From NCBI RefSeq assembly GCF_900116805.1, contig NZ_FPBV01000018.1:1-64000 (forward strand): a DNA stretch of 64,000 nucleotides, in the 5' to 3' direction. Source of the stretch: Paenalicyclobacillus macrosporangiidus. Lineage in GTDB: Bacteria; Bacillota; Bacilli; Alicyclobacillales; Alicyclobacillaceae. Position 1 is the first letter of the stretch. Every line of letters starts with the position of its first letter. Both the position numbers and the translations under genes were made by a program. Shown here one piece after another: positions 28,602 through 38,140 of the stretch. The notes under the pieces are model-generated. The model saw nothing but the letters and a program-made list of their open reading frames with translations. It did no database searches and was not told the origin of the DNA.

Positions 28602-29177
28602 TCACCCGTGGCGCACATTGAAACGGTTCATCGCGGCCGCAAAGCCCTGTTCCAGCGCGCATTCCAGGGCGTCCGCCGCCCGGGCCACGGCCTCCTGAAC
28701 CGGCGCCAGATCCGCCGCGGAAAACGGGCTGAGGACGTAGTCGACCACCCGGACGTCCCCGGACGGCCGCCCGATGCCGACGCGCACGCGCGGAAACACC
28801 TCGCTGCCGAGGTGTTGGATCACCGATTTCACCCCGTTGTGCCCGCCGCCGCTGCCGCGCTCGCGCAGGCGGATCTGTCCGGGCGGGAAGTCCATGTCGT
28901 CGTAGACCAGGATGAGATCCCGCGCCGCATCCAACTCCCGGTGAAAGTCGAACAGTTCGCGCACCGATTCGCCGCTGGCGTTCATGTACGTCTGCGGCTT
29001 GACGAGGAGGACCTTTTCCCCGCCCGCGCGGCCTTCGGCGACGTGTGCGCGCCACTTCACCTTTCCCCACGAGGCGCCGAGGCGGCGCGCCAGCTCGTCC
29101 ACCACCCAGAAGCCGACGTTGTGCCTCGTCTTTTCATACATCGCCCCCGGATTGCCCAAACCGACGATGACCTTCAT
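28602..29177 (-). CDS. pth: Peptidyl-tRNA hydrolase
   Basis: Releases tRNA from prematurely dropped peptidyl-tRNA (spoVC in B. subtilis). The 191-residue product starts MKVIVGLGNPG, with Asn9 and the catalytic His19 in KTRHNVGFW. MNASGESV and the Asp of YDDMDFPPGQIRLR complete the active site. It lies 25 bp downstream of prs. The order prs-pth-fin-mfd is conserved in Bacilli. Confidence 0.97.
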   Translation of the reverse strand: MKVIVGLGNPGAMYEKTRHNVGFWVVDELARRLGASWGKVKWRAHVAEGRAGGEKVLLVKPQTYMNASGESVRELFDFHRELDAARDLILVYDDMDFPPGQIRLRERGSGGGHNGVKSVIQHLGSEVFPRVRVGIGRPSGDVRVVDYVLSPFSAADLAPVQEAVARAADALECALEQGFAAAMNRFNVRHG

Positions 29178-29202
29178 CGAACGCCTCCATTCCACCCGTC
29201 CA

Positions 29203-30147
29203 TCAGTCGAACAACTGGCTGATGGACCGCTGGGTGTGCACGCGGATGATGGCCTCGGCAATCAGTTCCGCCACCGAGAGCACCGTGATCTTGTCCAACT
29301 GTTTCTCCGGCGGAAGCGCGATGGTGTTGGTGACGACAATCTCGCGGATCTCCGAACGGCGGAGCTTGTCCACGCCATCCCCCGACAGCACCGGGTGGAT
29401 GCAGCAGGCGTACACCTCCCGCGCCCCCCGCTCCAAGAGGGCCTTCGCCCCGAGCGTGATGGTGCCCGCGGTGTCAATCATGTCGTCGACCAGGATAGCT
29501 GTTTTCCCTTCGATTTGGCCGATGATGTTCATCACCTCGGCCACATTCGCGTCCGGCCGCCGCTTGTCGATGATGGCCAAGGGCGCCCCGAGGCGCTCCG
29601 CCAGTTGGCGGGCGCGGGTGACCCCGCCCATGTCGGGCGAGACCACCACCGGATCGCGGATGTCCTTCTCGAGGAAGTAGTTCGCCAGGATGGGCAGCCC
29701 GACGAGATGATCGAGCGGAATGTCGAAAAAGCCCTGGATCTGGCCAGCGTGCAGGTCCATGCAGATGACCCGGTTGGCCCCCGCCTTCTCCAGCAGATTG
29801 GCGACGAGCTTGGCGGTGATGGGATCGCGGGCGCGCGCCTTGCGGTCCTGGCGGGCATATCCGTAATACGGGATGACCACGTTGACCGCCCGCGCCGAGG
29901 CCCGCTTGAGGGCGTCGATCATGATCAGCAATTCCATCAGATGCTCGTTGACGGGCGCCGACGTGGGCTGCACCACGAACACGTTGCAGCCGCGCACGCT
30001 CTCCCCCAACTTGATGCGCACCTCGCCGTCCGAAAACCGGCCGACCACGCAGTCGCCGAGGGCCACCCCGACGTAGTCTGCGATCTCCTGGGCCAACGCC
30101 GGATTGGCGTTGCCCGTGAAGATCTTCAGGTCACCGTCCTTCTGCAT
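29203..30147 (-). CDS. prs: Ribose-phosphate pyrophosphokinase
   Basis: Makes PRPP from ribose 5-phosphate and ATP for nucleotide, His and Trp synthesis. The 314-residue class I enzyme has the flexible loop [12 protein letters not shown], the PRPP-binding motif [12 protein letters not shown] and the ribose-phosphate loop [13 protein letters not shown]. Its start overlaps the glmU stop by 17 bp, showing translational coupling, as with gcaD-prs in B. subtilis. Confidence 0.98.
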   Translation of the reverse strand: MQKDGDLKIFTGNANPALAQEIADYVGVALGDCVVGRFSDGEVRIKLGESVRGCNVFVVQPTSAPVNEHLMELLIMIDALKRASARAVNVVIPYYGYARQDRKARARDPITAKLVANLLEKAGANRVICMDLHAGQIQGFFDIPLDHLVGLPILANYFLEKDIRDPVVVSPDMGGVTRARQLAERLGAPLAIIDKRRPDANVAEVMNIIGQIEGKTAILVDDMIDTAGTITLGAKALLERGAREVYACCIHPVLSGDGVDKLRRSEIREIVVTNTIALPPEKQLDKITVLSVAELIAEAIIRVHTQRSISQLFD

Positions 30148-31549
30148 CCCCGGTTCTCCCTTCCGTTTGCACCCTGGCTTGTCGTTTCTCTTTCCACGCC
30201 CGCACGTAACCGGGCTTGGTCACCTGGCGGGGGCGGGAGATGGCGAATCCGTCCGCGGGCACGTCGTCCGTGATGGTCGATCCCGCGCACAAGTACGCAC
30301 CATCCCCGACGGTGACGGGGGCAATCAGGTTGACATTCGACCCCACGAACGCGTCGTCCCCAATCACCGTGCGGTGTTTCTTCTCCCCATCGTAGTTGAC
30401 CGTGATGACGCCGCAGCCGACGTTGACCCGGCGGCCGACGTCCGCGTCGCCGACGTACGCCAAGTGGCTGACCTTGGTCCCTTCGCCGATGACGCTGTTC
30501 TTGATCTCCACGAAGTCGCCGATCTTCACGCCGGCCCCCACCCGGCTGCCGGGCCGGACGTACGCAAAAGGCCCGACCGACGCCCGAGGGCCGATCTCGC
30601 TGTTCAGCACCACCGACTGCTCCACCACGGCGCCGTCCCCGACCACGCTGTCCACCAACCGCGTATTGGGCCCAATGACGCAATCCGAACCGATGCGCGT
30701 GGCCCCCTCGAGGACGCAGCCCGGGTAGATCACCGTGTCCGGCCCAATCTCGACATCTGTGCCGATGTACGTGTGATCCGGATCGATGAACGTCACCCCT
30801 TCGCGAGCCCAGCGCCGGTTGATGCGCCTGCGCAGGATGCGCTCCACCTCCGCCAGTTGCCAGCGGTCGTTGACGCTCGCCACCTCGTCCGGATCCGCCG
30901 CCTGCACCGCGTACACCGCCTTGCCTGCCGCGCGCAGGATGGCGACCGTGTCCGTCAGGTAGTATTCGCCCTGGACGTTGTCCGGGCGCACCTGGGCCAG
31001 CACGGGTTCCAACTCCGCCCGCGCAAAGGCGTAGATGCCCGTGTTGATCAGCCGGTTGCGCCGCTGTTCGGGCGACGCGTCTTTCTCCTCAACGATGCGC
31101 GTCACCTGTCCGTCCGGGCCCAGTTCCACGCGTCCAAGCCCGGTAGGATCCGGCACCTCGGCGGTCAGCACGCAGGCGGCCGCCCCGCGCGCCTCGCGCT
31201 CCGAGAGCAGCCGCTCCACCGTCTCCGCCTCTATCAACGGGGCATCCCCGTACAGTACCACCACGGTGTCGATTCCGCCGGCCAGCGCGGGCAAGGCCAC
31301 CTGTACGGCATGTCCCGTCCCGAGCTGCGCCTCCTGGACCACCACGTCTGCACGCCCTGCCACCGCGGCCTCCACGGCCTCGCGGTGTTGCCCGACCACG
31401 ACCACCACTTGGTCCAGCCGCAGGCGTTCCAACTGACTGAGGATGTGCAAAATCATCGGCTTGCCGCAGACGGGGTGAAGCACTTTGTGGCGCTTGGACT
31501 TCATGCGCGTGCCGTGTCCCGCTGCCAACACTATCGCCGCTCTGCCCAC
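30131..31549 (-). CDS. glmU: Bifunctional GlcNAc-1-phosphate uridyltransferase/acetyltransferase
   Basis: Makes UDP-GlcNAc for peptidoglycan and teichoic acids. The 472-residue product has the uridyltransferase signature [19 protein letters not shown] at the N-terminus and a C-terminal left-handed beta helix of hexapeptide repeats, with the acetyl-transfer site around [15 protein letters not shown]. The GTG at 31549 follows GGAGG by seven bases and gives the family's normal N-terminus; upstream in-frame ATGs would add about 9-36 residues. Confidence 0.96.
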   Translation of the reverse strand: MGRAAIVLAAGHGTRMKSKRHKVLHPVCGKPMILHILSQLERLRLDQVVVVVGQHREAVEAAVAGRADVVVQEAQLGTGHAVQVALPALAGGIDTVVVLYGDAPLIEAETVERLLSEREARGAAACVLTAEVPDPTGLGRVELGPDGQVTRIVEEKDASPEQRRNRLINTGIYAFARAELEPVLAQVRPDNVQGEYYLTDTVAILRAAGKAVYAVQAADPDEVASVNDRWQLAEVERILRRRINRRWAREGVTFIDPDHTYIGTDVEIGPDTVIYPGCVLEGATRIGSDCVIGPNTRLVDSVVGDGAVVEQSVVLNSEIGPRASVGPFAYVRPGSRVGAGVKIGDFVEIKNSVIGEGTKVSHLAYVGDADVGRRVNVGCGVITVNYDGEKKHRTVIGDDAFVGSNVNLIAPVTVGDGAYLCAGSTITDDVPADGFAISRPRQVTKPGYVRAWKEKRQARVQTEGRTGDAEGR

Positions 31550-31653
31550 ACCATCGCCTCCATCCCCGCTATCCATCCCAGTGTACCTGAAGCCTCGCCG
31601 CGATTTCAATTTACGCGGCACGGGCCGCATCGGTCTGGAAACGAATTCAGAAG

Positions 31654-31683
31654 ACAAACAAAAAACCCCAACGTTCGTTGGGG
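31654..31683 (-). terminator. Rho-independent terminator after spoVG
   Basis: The minus strand has the stem CCCCAAC/GTTGGGG with a 4-nt loop, followed by TTTTTTGTTTG. It is the clearest intrinsic terminator in the window. Confidence 0.95.
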
Positions 31684-31720
31684 TCCCCCATCCCTGCTTG
31701 ACGCAGAGGAACGGACAACG

Positions 31721-32005
31721 TCACGCGGTGGGCTGGGCCACATCCGTACGGTAGTACTCCGCCAACACCGCTTCCTGGATCTTTTGCCGAGTCGCCGAAG
31801 AAATCGGGTGTGCAATGTCGCGGAACTCCCCATCCGGCGTCTTCTTGCTCGGCATCGCCACGAACATGCCGTTGTTCCCGTCGATGACGCGGATGTCGTG
31901 GACGACGAACTCACTGTCGATGGTGATGGACGCGATGGCTTTCATACGGCCTTCGCCATTGACTCTGCGAAGGCGGACATCCGTGATCTGCACCTGTTTC
32001 ACCAC
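31721..32005 (-). CDS. spoVG: Septation/RNA-binding regulator SpoVG
   Basis: Small nucleic-acid-binding regulator affecting asymmetric septation and, in other Firmicutes, virulence and metabolism. The 94-residue product is highly conserved: [19 protein letters not shown], the beta core, and [23 protein letters not shown] start follows a G-rich site. A sigma-H promoter lies just upstream and a strong terminator downstream, so it is monocistronic. Confidence 0.97.
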   Translation of the reverse strand: MVKQVQITDVRLRRVNGEGRMKAIASITIDSEFVVHDIRVIDGNNGMFVAMPSKKTPDGEFRDIAHPISSATRQKIQEAVLAEYYRTDVAQPTA

Positions 32006-32038
32006 CCTTGTTGTCCGCGAATGATCCTGGATTACCCT

Positions 32039-32065
32039 ATTCGCGGCGGGTGGCCGAATTCCTGC
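32039..32065 (-). promoter_or_regulatory. Sigma-H promoter of spoVG
   Basis: The minus strand has GCAGGAATT (32057-32065), an exact fit to the sigma-H -35 RNAGGAWWW. An 11-bp spacer and a -10 whose core GAAT lies at 32039-32042 follow. spoVG is the classical sigma-H-dependent gene in B. subtilis. Confidence 0.65.
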
Positions 32066-32112
32066 TTGTCACGTACAAATTTTCAAAAAATCATGTTGGG
32101 GACCCGAAAGGG

Positions 32113-32487
32113 TCAGGGGCGCAGCGCGATGAACTCAATCTCCACGGCCGCCCCCCGCGGCAGGGCCGCCACCTGCACGGTCGATCGCGCCGGACGGTGA
32201 TCCCCGAAATACGCCCCGTAGGCTTGGTTCACCCGTTCGAAGTTCGCCAGGTCGGTCAGGTAAATCGTCGCCTTCACCACGTCCTTGCGCGTCACGCCGG
32301 CCGCCGTCAGGATGGCGTCCAGGTTGGCCAACACCTGCTGCACCTGTTCGTCCACCGATCCGTCGACGAACGTCCCGTCGGGCCGCAGCGGGATCTGACC
32401 GGAGGTGAACACGTAGGGGCCTGCCGAAACGGCCTGCGCGTAGGGCCCGATGGCCGCAGGAGCCTGCTGGGTTGAAATCTCGTCCAT
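32113..32487 (-). CDS. ridA: RidA family reactive enamine/imine deaminase
   Basis: Hydrolyses reactive 2-aminoacrylate-type intermediates (YabJ in B. subtilis, linked to purine regulation). The 124-residue trimeric-barrel protein has the family motifs PAAIGPYAQAV, TSGQIP and the C-terminal ARSTVQVAALPRGAAVEIE, which includes the substrate-binding Arg. The ATG follows AAGGAGG by eight to nine bases. It starts 13 bp after the purR stop, so the two are co-transcribed. Confidence 0.96.
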   Translation of the reverse strand: MDEISTQQAPAAIGPYAQAVSAGPYVFTSGQIPLRPDGTFVDGSVDEQVQQVLANLDAILTAAGVTRKDVVKATIYLTDLANFERVNQAYGAYFGDHRPARSTVQVAALPRGAAVEIEFIALRP

Positions 32488-32500
32488 GCGAAGACCTCCT

Positions 32501-33316
32501 TCACGATTGCACCGGCAGCGCCGGCGCCAGGATAACCCCCGCGCCTTCCTGCAGAGGGCCGAGGGTGAACAGAGACACGTACTCGGGAACCAGTTTTTCA
32601 GCCGGCTCCTGGGTCGCCACAAACACCGCGACCCCTGCGACCTGCGCCTCAAACTCCGCGAGCAGGTTGACCACGCCCTTGGCGGTGGCGCCGGCCTTCA
32701 TGAAGTCGTCCACCACCAACGCCCGCGCACGCTGCGGCATGGCGCGCTTCGAAATCGACATGGTCTGGATCCGCCGCTCGGAGCCGGAGATGTAGTGGAT
32801 GCTCACCGACGCGCCCTCCGTCACTCGGTGATCCCGGCGCACTACCGCCACCGGCACGTGCAGGTAGCGCGCGGCCGACACCGCGAGCGGGATGCCCTTG
32901 GTTTCCACCGTCACCACCACCTGGATGTCCCGGTCCGCGAAGGCTTCGGCGAACAGGCGCCCGGCCAGGTCCAACACGTCCGGATCGCCGAGGACGTCGG
33001 ACATGTAGAGAAATCCCCCCGGCAGGATGCGGGAGGGATCGGACAACCGGGCCACGATGTTCTGCTGGAACGCCTCGCGCTGGGCGGGCGGCACACGGAC
33101 CTGGTACTTCACACCCCCCGCAGCGCCCGCGATGGACCACACGACGCCGCTGCCATCCCGTTCGAGCACGCCCCTCACCAGGGCCACGTCCTCGCTGATG
33201 GACGATTTCGCCGCCTCCAGGCGTTCCGCCAAATCGGACAGCGACAAGGCGCGGTTGGGGTGATCCAGCAGGTCTTTGGTGATGCGAATCAAGCGTTCCG
33301 AACGGCGCACATCCAT
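32501..33316 (-). CDS. purR: Purine operon repressor PurR
   Basis: Represses purine genes when PRPP is low. The 271-residue product has an N-terminal winged helix (RRSERLIRITKDLLDHPNRALSL within 1-75) and a phosphoribosyltransferase-type effector domain with the PRPP loop LVVDDFMKAGATAKG. ATG at 33316. Order ispE-purR-ridA-spoVG as in B. subtilis. An AT-rich TATATT upstream on the minus strand (near 33363) may be its promoter. Confidence 0.96.
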   Translation of the reverse strand: MDVRRSERLIRITKDLLDHPNRALSLSDLAERLEAAKSSISEDVALVRGVLERDGSGVVWSIAGAAGGVKYQVRVPPAQREAFQQNIVARLSDPSRILPGGFLYMSDVLGDPDVLDLAGRLFAEAFADRDIQVVVTVETKGIPLAVSAARYLHVPVAVVRRDHRVTEGASVSIHYISGSERRIQTMSISKRAMPQRARALVVDDFMKAGATAKGVVNLLAEFEAQVAGVAVFVATQEPAEKLVPEYVSLFTLGPLQEGAGVILAPALPVQS

Positions 33317-33401
33317 CCTCCTCGCGGGCCCCGCCCCAGGGATGCGGGCAGGTCCGAAGCGAATATAGCACACCGCCTCCACCAGGAAAAGCGCGCCGTG
33401 A

Positions 33402-34301
33402 TCAAGGGAGGGCGCCGGCCGCCGGGGCCGGCAGGGGCGCCGCCGTGAGGAACCGGCACAGATAGACCTCGCGCATGAATCCCCGGAGTGCGTGGTACAC
33501 CCGCTGGGCCGCACCGCGCGTGGGCAGGAGGCAGTACAGGGTGGGCCCGCTGCCCGACATGTACACCGGGACCTGCGCCACCTGCTGCACGCGCTGTGCC
33601 ACCCGTCTGACCTCCGGATACAGGCGGAACGTCACCGGAGCCAGCGCGTTGAACACATTCGCCCGCACAGCCTCAAAATCGCCCGCCACCAGGGCGGCCT
33701 TCATCAACGGGCTGCGGGGCGCCCCGCTGTAGTCCGCGCGCGTCAGGGCGGCGTACACGTCTCCCGTCGAGACAAAGACGGGCGGCCTCACCAGCACCAC
33801 CCAGGCGTTCATGGTATGCCGGACCGGTTCAATGCGCTCCCCCCGCCCCCGGGCCACAGCGCAGCCGCGCCACACGCAGAACGGCACGTCCGAGCCGACG
33901 GACGCCCCCCACTCCGCCAACTCCGCGAGCGGGCGGCCGGCCGCCCAGAGCCGGTTCAGGCCGCGCAGCACAGCCGCCGCATCGGCCGATCCGCCGGCCA
34001 GCCCCGCCGCCACCGGAATCTGCTTGTCGATATGGATCCTGACCCCGCGCTCCACACCGCTGCGCATCCGAAACACGCGCGCGGCGGTGTGGGCCAGGTT
34101 GCGCTCGTCCAAAGGGACGGTGGAGACGCTGGCGTCGATGGTGATGTCCCCGCCAGGGTCGTCTTCCAGCGTCAGGACGTCGGCGAGATCGACCGTCTGC
34201 ATCACCATGTCGACCTCGTGATACCCGTCGTCCCGCCGTCCCAACACATCCAAGGTGAGATTGATTTTCGCAAACGCGTGCTCGACCAACAATGCGCCCA
34301 C
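33402..34301 (-). CDS. ispE: 4-diphosphocytidyl-2-C-methyl-D-erythritol kinase
   Basis: Fourth step of the MEP isoprenoid pathway. The 299-residue GHMP kinase has the opening EHAFAKINLTLDVLGRRDDGYHE, the ATP-binding glycine loop PVAAGLAGGSADAAA and the C-terminal MSGSGPTLY. ATG start. It sits between the cyanophycin operon and purR; in B. subtilis its upstream neighbour is sspF. Confidence 0.96.
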   Translation of the reverse strand: MGALLVEHAFAKINLTLDVLGRRDDGYHEVDMVMQTVDLADVLTLEDDPGGDITIDASVSTVPLDERNLAHTAARVFRMRSGVERGVRIHIDKQIPVAAGLAGGSADAAAVLRGLNRLWAAGRPLAELAEWGASVGSDVPFCVWRGCAVARGRGERIEPVRHTMNAWVVLVRPPVFVSTGDVYAALTRADYSGAPRSPLMKAALVAGDFEAVRANVFNALAPVTFRLYPEVRRVAQRVQQVAQVPVYMSGSGPTLYCLLPTRGAAQRVYHALRGFMREVYLCRFLTAAPLPAPAAGALP

Positions 34302-34346
34302 CCCACAACACCCTCTAGCATGCTGGAGCGGGGCGGGGGAGTCAAG

Positions 34347-36998
34347 TCACAGCGGTATGGCGGCGAACGGCTGCGCCGGCGTCACGTCGAAGCCGGCCAC
34401 GGGCACACCGTCGAACGCCCGCACCACCTCTTGCGCCGGCGCCAGTTGTTCGAAAAACATCACCACCACGTCCCCGGCCACCGCTTGAGACAGCGCGAAC
34501 CGCAGCGCCTCGGGTTCACGGGCGATCACGGTGCACGGCTTCCCCGGCGCCAGCGCCTGGATCTCCTCCGCCAGGAGGGCCGCCACCTCCCCGTCCCGTC
34601 GGCCGCGTTTGTCCGCATCCTCCTTGACCACAAAAGCGTCGAAGATCTCGGCCGCCTGCCGGCCGCTCTGCCGGATCACCGAGTCCATCCGGTCCCCCGG
34701 CACGCCCACCACCCCAATCAGACGGCGGTGCGGGACCTGCTTCAGCCACTCCCCCATCCGCTGAAAGCCATCCGGGTTGTGGCCGTAATCGAGGACGGCG
34801 TACGCGCCGCCGGGGAGCCGGTAGAGCATGCACCGGCCAGGGTTGTGTTCACTCGGCAGGAAGGTGGTCAGGCCGCTGGCCACCTGCTGGCGTGTGCATC
34901 CGAGGGCGCGCAGGGCGGCCACGGCGGCCAGGCAGTTCTCGGTGTGAAACCGGGCCAGCCCCTGCATGGTCAACGGGATGTCGCGGACCGGCGCGACCTC
35001 CCAGGTGAGGTTCCCGCGCCCTTCCACAATCCATCCGCGCGACACGTAATACCCGACGCCGCCGCACGCCAGGTGCCGCTTCAACACCGGGTTTTGATCC
35101 GACATCGAGAAGTAAGCGACTTGGGCAGGGAGCCGCGGCGCCAATTCGACGAGGTGTTCGTCGTCGGCGTTGAGGACGACGGTGCCGTCTTCCCAGACGC
35201 ACTCGCCGACGAGGGACTTGATGTGGACCAGATCCTCGAGGGTCTCCACGCCGTCCTGACCCAAGTGGTCCACGCGGATGTTGGTGATGACGGCGACGTT
35301 CGCGCGATCGTACGCCAGCCCGCCGCGCACGATGCCCCCCCGCGCCGTCTCCAGGACAGCCACCTCGACCGCGGGATCGGAGAGCACCACCCGGGCGCTG
35401 TTCGGGCCCGTCGTGTCCCCCTCCAGAACCCGTTCTCCGCCGATCCAGACCCCGCTGGTCGTCGTCATCCCCACCGTCCGGCCCGTGGCCGCCAGAACAT
35501 GGGCGATGAGGCGGGTCGTCGTCGTCTTTCCGTTGGTGCCGGTGATGGACACGATGGGGATGCGGCCGTCGGCCCCGTTTGGGAACAAAGATTCGACGAT
35601 GCGTTCCCCGACGGCCCGGGGCAATCCGTAGGAAGGGTGCTCATGCATGCGAATGCCGGGCGCGGCGTTCACCTCGATAACCGTGCACCCGTTTCGGTCC
35701 CAGGGGGCTTCCGGGCGGGCGACGACCATGTCGATGCCGCACACGTCCAGCCCGATGATGCGGGCGATGCGTTCGGCCAGCCGGACGTAGGATTCGTGCA
35801 CGTCGCCCGTCACGTCGATGGCCTCGCCCCCGGTGGACAGGTTGGCGCTGGCGCGCAGCAACACCTCCTGCCCCGCCGCGGGGACGGAGGACAGGGACAG
35901 GCGCTGCCGGCGCAGGGTCGAGGTCACCACGGCGTCCACCTGGATGCGCGTCAGCGGCTTTTCGTGCCCCATCCCGCGAAGGGGGTCGGCGTTGGCCCGT
36001 TCAATCAACTCCCGGACCGTGTGCACACCGTCGCCGAACACCCGGGCCGGAATGCGCTCGCTGGCGGCGGCGAATCGTCCGTCGACCACCAGGAAGCGGA
36101 TGTTCCGCCCCTGCACGTACCGCTCGACGAGGACGCGCGGCGAAATGGCGCTGGCGATGTCGTACGCCTCCCGCACCTCTTGTTCCGAATGGAGGTCCAG
36201 GCTCACCCCGCGCCCCTGGTTTCCATTGAACGGTTTGACGACCACGGGAGGGCCCATCCGCCGCAGGGCCGCCACGGCGCCCTCGGCATCGTCCGCCACC
36301 TCTCCGTCCGGGACGGGGATGCCCGCCTCGGCCAGCAGGCGCTTCGTCAGCTCCTTGTCGCAGGCGATGTCCACCGAGACCGCCGAGGTCCGCTCCGTGA
36401 CCGTCGCCTCCACCAGTTTCCGATGCTTGCCGTAACCGAGTTGAATGAGGCTGCCCTCGTTCAACCGGCGGACCGGGATGTTGCGCCGGCTCGCCGCCTC
36501 CGCGATGGCCCGGGTGCTCGGCCCCAGTTCCGTCCCGGCCAGGATGCGCTCCGCCTCAGCCAGCACGGCGTCCAGGGAGGGCGACACCCCCTCCAGCAGG
36601 TCCTCCACCAGCCCGATGGCCGCCTGCAAGAGATAGCGCTGGCAGGGATACGCCTTGCATTCCATCACGATGTCGTACAGCCCGGGTCTGCCGGCGTACA
36701 CCGTGCGGCCGAAGTGTACATCGACGCCGGCCAGGCAGGCGAATTCAATGGCCACGTGCTCCACGATGTGGCCGAAGTACGTCCCGCCGTACAGCCGTTC
36801 CACGAAGCCGCCCGGCGCGCCCTTCGCGCAGTGGTGCTCCCGCAGCCCCGGCAGGGTGCGCAACAGCCGGTCCGGAAACCCCGGAAACTCGTAACTCTCC
36901 CGTTCTGTCAACCCTTCCAGGTCCACACGGGCCACCATGACCGGTTTGTAGATATAGATGTTCGGGCCATCCAAGTGGCGTACCGAGACGATGTTCAT
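34347..36998 (-). CDS. cphA: Cyanophycin synthetase
   Basis: Polymerises Asp and Arg into cyanophycin, a nitrogen store, using ATP and no ribosome. The 883-residue product has the complete CphA layout: an N-terminal domain (1-160), an ATP-grasp domain (about 215-470, with VVVKPFNGNQGRGV and VIEVNAAPGIRMHEH) and a Mur ligase-like domain with P-loop GTNGKTT near 487-493 and later HNPDGFQ. Its ATG overlaps the cphB stop as ATGA, so the two are translationally coupled. The enzyme is well known in cyanobacteria and sporadic in Firmicutes. It is unusual in this conserved region. Confidence 0.95.
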   Translation of the reverse strand: MNIVSVRHLDGPNIYIYKPVMVARVDLEGLTERESYEFPGFPDRLLRTLPGLREHHCAKGAPGGFVERLYGGTYFGHIVEHVAIEFACLAGVDVHFGRTVYAGRPGLYDIVMECKAYPCQRYLLQAAIGLVEDLLEGVSPSLDAVLAEAERILAGTELGPSTRAIAEAASRRNIPVRRLNEGSLIQLGYGKHRKLVEATVTERTSAVSVDIACDKELTKRLLAEAGIPVPDGEVADDAEGAVAALRRMGPPVVVKPFNGNQGRGVSLDLHSEQEVREAYDIASAISPRVLVERYVQGRNIRFLVVDGRFAAASERIPARVFGDGVHTVRELIERANADPLRGMGHEKPLTRIQVDAVVTSTLRRQRLSLSSVPAAGQEVLLRASANLSTGGEAIDVTGDVHESYVRLAERIARIIGLDVCGIDMVVARPEAPWDRNGCTVIEVNAAPGIRMHEHPSYGLPRAVGERIVESLFPNGADGRIPIVSITGTNGKTTTTRLIAHVLAATGRTVGMTTTSGVWIGGERVLEGDTTGPNSARVVLSDPAVEVAVLETARGGIVRGGLAYDRANVAVITNIRVDHLGQDGVETLEDLVHIKSLVGECVWEDGTVVLNADDEHLVELAPRLPAQVAYFSMSDQNPVLKRHLACGGVGYYVSRGWIVEGRGNLTWEVAPVRDIPLTMQGLARFHTENCLAAVAALRALGCTRQQVASGLTTFLPSEHNPGRCMLYRLPGGAYAVLDYGHNPDGFQRMGEWLKQVPHRRLIGVVGVPGDRMDSVIRQSGRQAAEIFDAFVVKEDADKRGRRDGEVAALLAEEIQALAPGKPCTVIAREPEALRFALSQAVAGDVVVMFFEQLAPAQEVVRAFDGVPVAGFDVTPAQPFAAIPL

Positions 36999-37837
36999 TC
37001 CGTCAACTCCTTGCCCTGGTTCGACTGCCACTGCTCCCAGTGAACGATGGGTTCCCGCGTCCGCAGGTGGAACCCGTATCCTTCGGGAAGAATGTGCAGC
37101 TTCACCCCGCACAGCGCCAACGCGTCGTCGAACCGGACCCTGTCCAGGTTGGAGTGCGTCAGCGCCCCGGCGTCGACGACGCTGACGGCCCCCCTTCCGA
37201 GCACCCGGAACGCTTGGCCCTCGACGACGATGGCCGTGTCCTCGTCGATGCCCAGTCCCAGGTGATGCGGGTACTGGGAGACCGCGGACAGCAGGCGCCC
37301 CAAACGCCCCCGTTGGGCGAAATGTTGGTCGATGACGACACCATCCAGAAACTCCATTCCGGGAGCCATCTGAACGACGCTGATGCGGGGATTGGTCTGA
37401 GGCTCCCCGTCGACGATCATCGTGCTGGACATCATGGACGCGCCTGCGCTGGTGCCTGCCAGCACCGTCCCCCCGCCCAGCGCGTCGTGAAGGACCGCAT
37501 CGATGCGCGTCCCGCCGAGCAGCTTGGTGATGCGCATCTGATCGCCGCCCGTGAAAAAGATGCACGTCGCCTCCCGAATCATCTCGACCGCGCTGTCGCG
37601 GTTCGCAGATTTGCGGTCGGAGACGTCGAACGTCCGCACGTCGCGGGCGCCGAGGCGCTTGAATACCTCCACGTAATCCATCCCGACCTCAATCGGCAAC
37701 TCGGTGGCCACCGTGATCACGAGCACGCGCGCCTCCGTGCCGCCGCCAAGCCGGATCACCTCGCGCAGGATTTTGCACTCGCCTTGTTTATCCTCGTTGC
37801 CGCCGATGATGACGAGCGTGCCGGATCTCCGGCGCAA
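36995..37837 (-). CDS. cphB: Cyanophycinase (peptidase S51 family)
   Basis: Cleaves cyanophycin to beta-Asp-Arg dipeptides. From a TTG start preceded by AGGGGGGAC the product is 280 residues. Family marks are LVIIGGNEDKQGE near the N-terminus, FFTGGDQ (95-101) and LAGTSAGA with the nucleophile Ser130. It is the first gene of a two-gene operon with cphA. No intracellular Asp-Arg isoaspartyl dipeptidase lies nearby. No confident promoter was found in the GC-rich 120 bp upstream. Confidence 0.95.
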   Translation of the reverse strand: MRRRSGTLVIIGGNEDKQGECKILREVIRLGGGTEARVLVITVATELPIEVGMDYVEVFKRLGARDVRTFDVSDRKSANRDSAVEMIREATCIFFTGGDQMRITKLLGGTRIDAVLHDALGGGTVLAGTSAGASMMSSTMIVDGEPQTNPRISVVQMAPGMEFLDGVVIDQHFAQRGRLGRLLSAVSQYPHHLGLGIDEDTAIVVEGQAFRVLGRGAVSVVDAGALTHSNLDRVRFDDALALCGVKLHILPEGYGFHLRTREPIVHWEQWQSNQGKELTE

Positions 37838-37956
37838 AACCGTCCCCCCTACCCGCGGCCGCGCGACGCAGCGGCAGGCGTTCTCTCCGTTTTCCGGAGG
37901 ATGGAAAAAACCGTCCTTATCATGCGTCAGGCCCAGACGGGTTATTCGGAGGGGCT

Positions 37957-38011
37957 GCGCGGGGGTTTCGCCACGTCTGTGCTGCGCAAGACACTTCGCG
38001 AAACGCCCGCG
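37957..38011 (-). repeat. Palindromic repeat, copy C (cphB-sspF gap)
   Basis: Arms at 37957-37971 and 37998-38011 pair with one mismatch and enclose 26 nt. On the minus strand the loop contains GAAGTGTCTTGCGCAGCAC, almost identical to copies D and E at 46 kb. Confidence 0.8.
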
Positions 38012-38035
38012 AACCTGACGGCGGGGGGTGAGGCA

Positions 38036-38073
38036 CGGCGCGAAGCGGCTTGCGAGGCAGAAGCGGAGCGCCG
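38036..38073 (+). repeat. Palindromic repeat, copy F, short stem (cphB-sspF gap)
   Basis: Arms CGGCGC/GCGCCG (38036-38041, 38068-38073) enclose 26 nt beginning GAAGCGGCTTGCGAGGCAG and ending AGCGGA, the family loop. The stem is only 6 bp, so this may be a decayed copy. It is 25 bp from copy C and in the opposite orientation. Confidence 0.6.
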
Positions 38074-38086
38074 CGACGCACCCCAC

Positions 38087-38119
38087 GCAAAAACGGCCGG
38101 GGGTCTCCCCGGCCGGGGC
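38087..38119 (-). terminator. Rho-independent terminator after sspF
   Basis: The minus strand has a GC-rich stem CGGCCGGGG/CCCCGGCCG with a short loop, followed by TTTTTGCG. It begins about 20 bp after the sspF stop. Confidence 0.85.
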
Positions 38120-38140
38120 CGCAGCTCAGTGATCGTCCGC

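Noticed and set aside
32099-32114. Small hairpin GACCC-TTTC-GGGTC at the ridA stop as a terminator
   Set aside because: The T-run on the minus strand begins about 10 nt after the stem, too far for a standard intrinsic terminator, and the stem overlaps the coding end.
33492-37043. A 1183-codon open frame on the plus strand opposite ispE and cphA
   Set aside because: It is antisense to two well-identified genes, has no ribosome-binding site and biased composition, so it is a compositional artefact.
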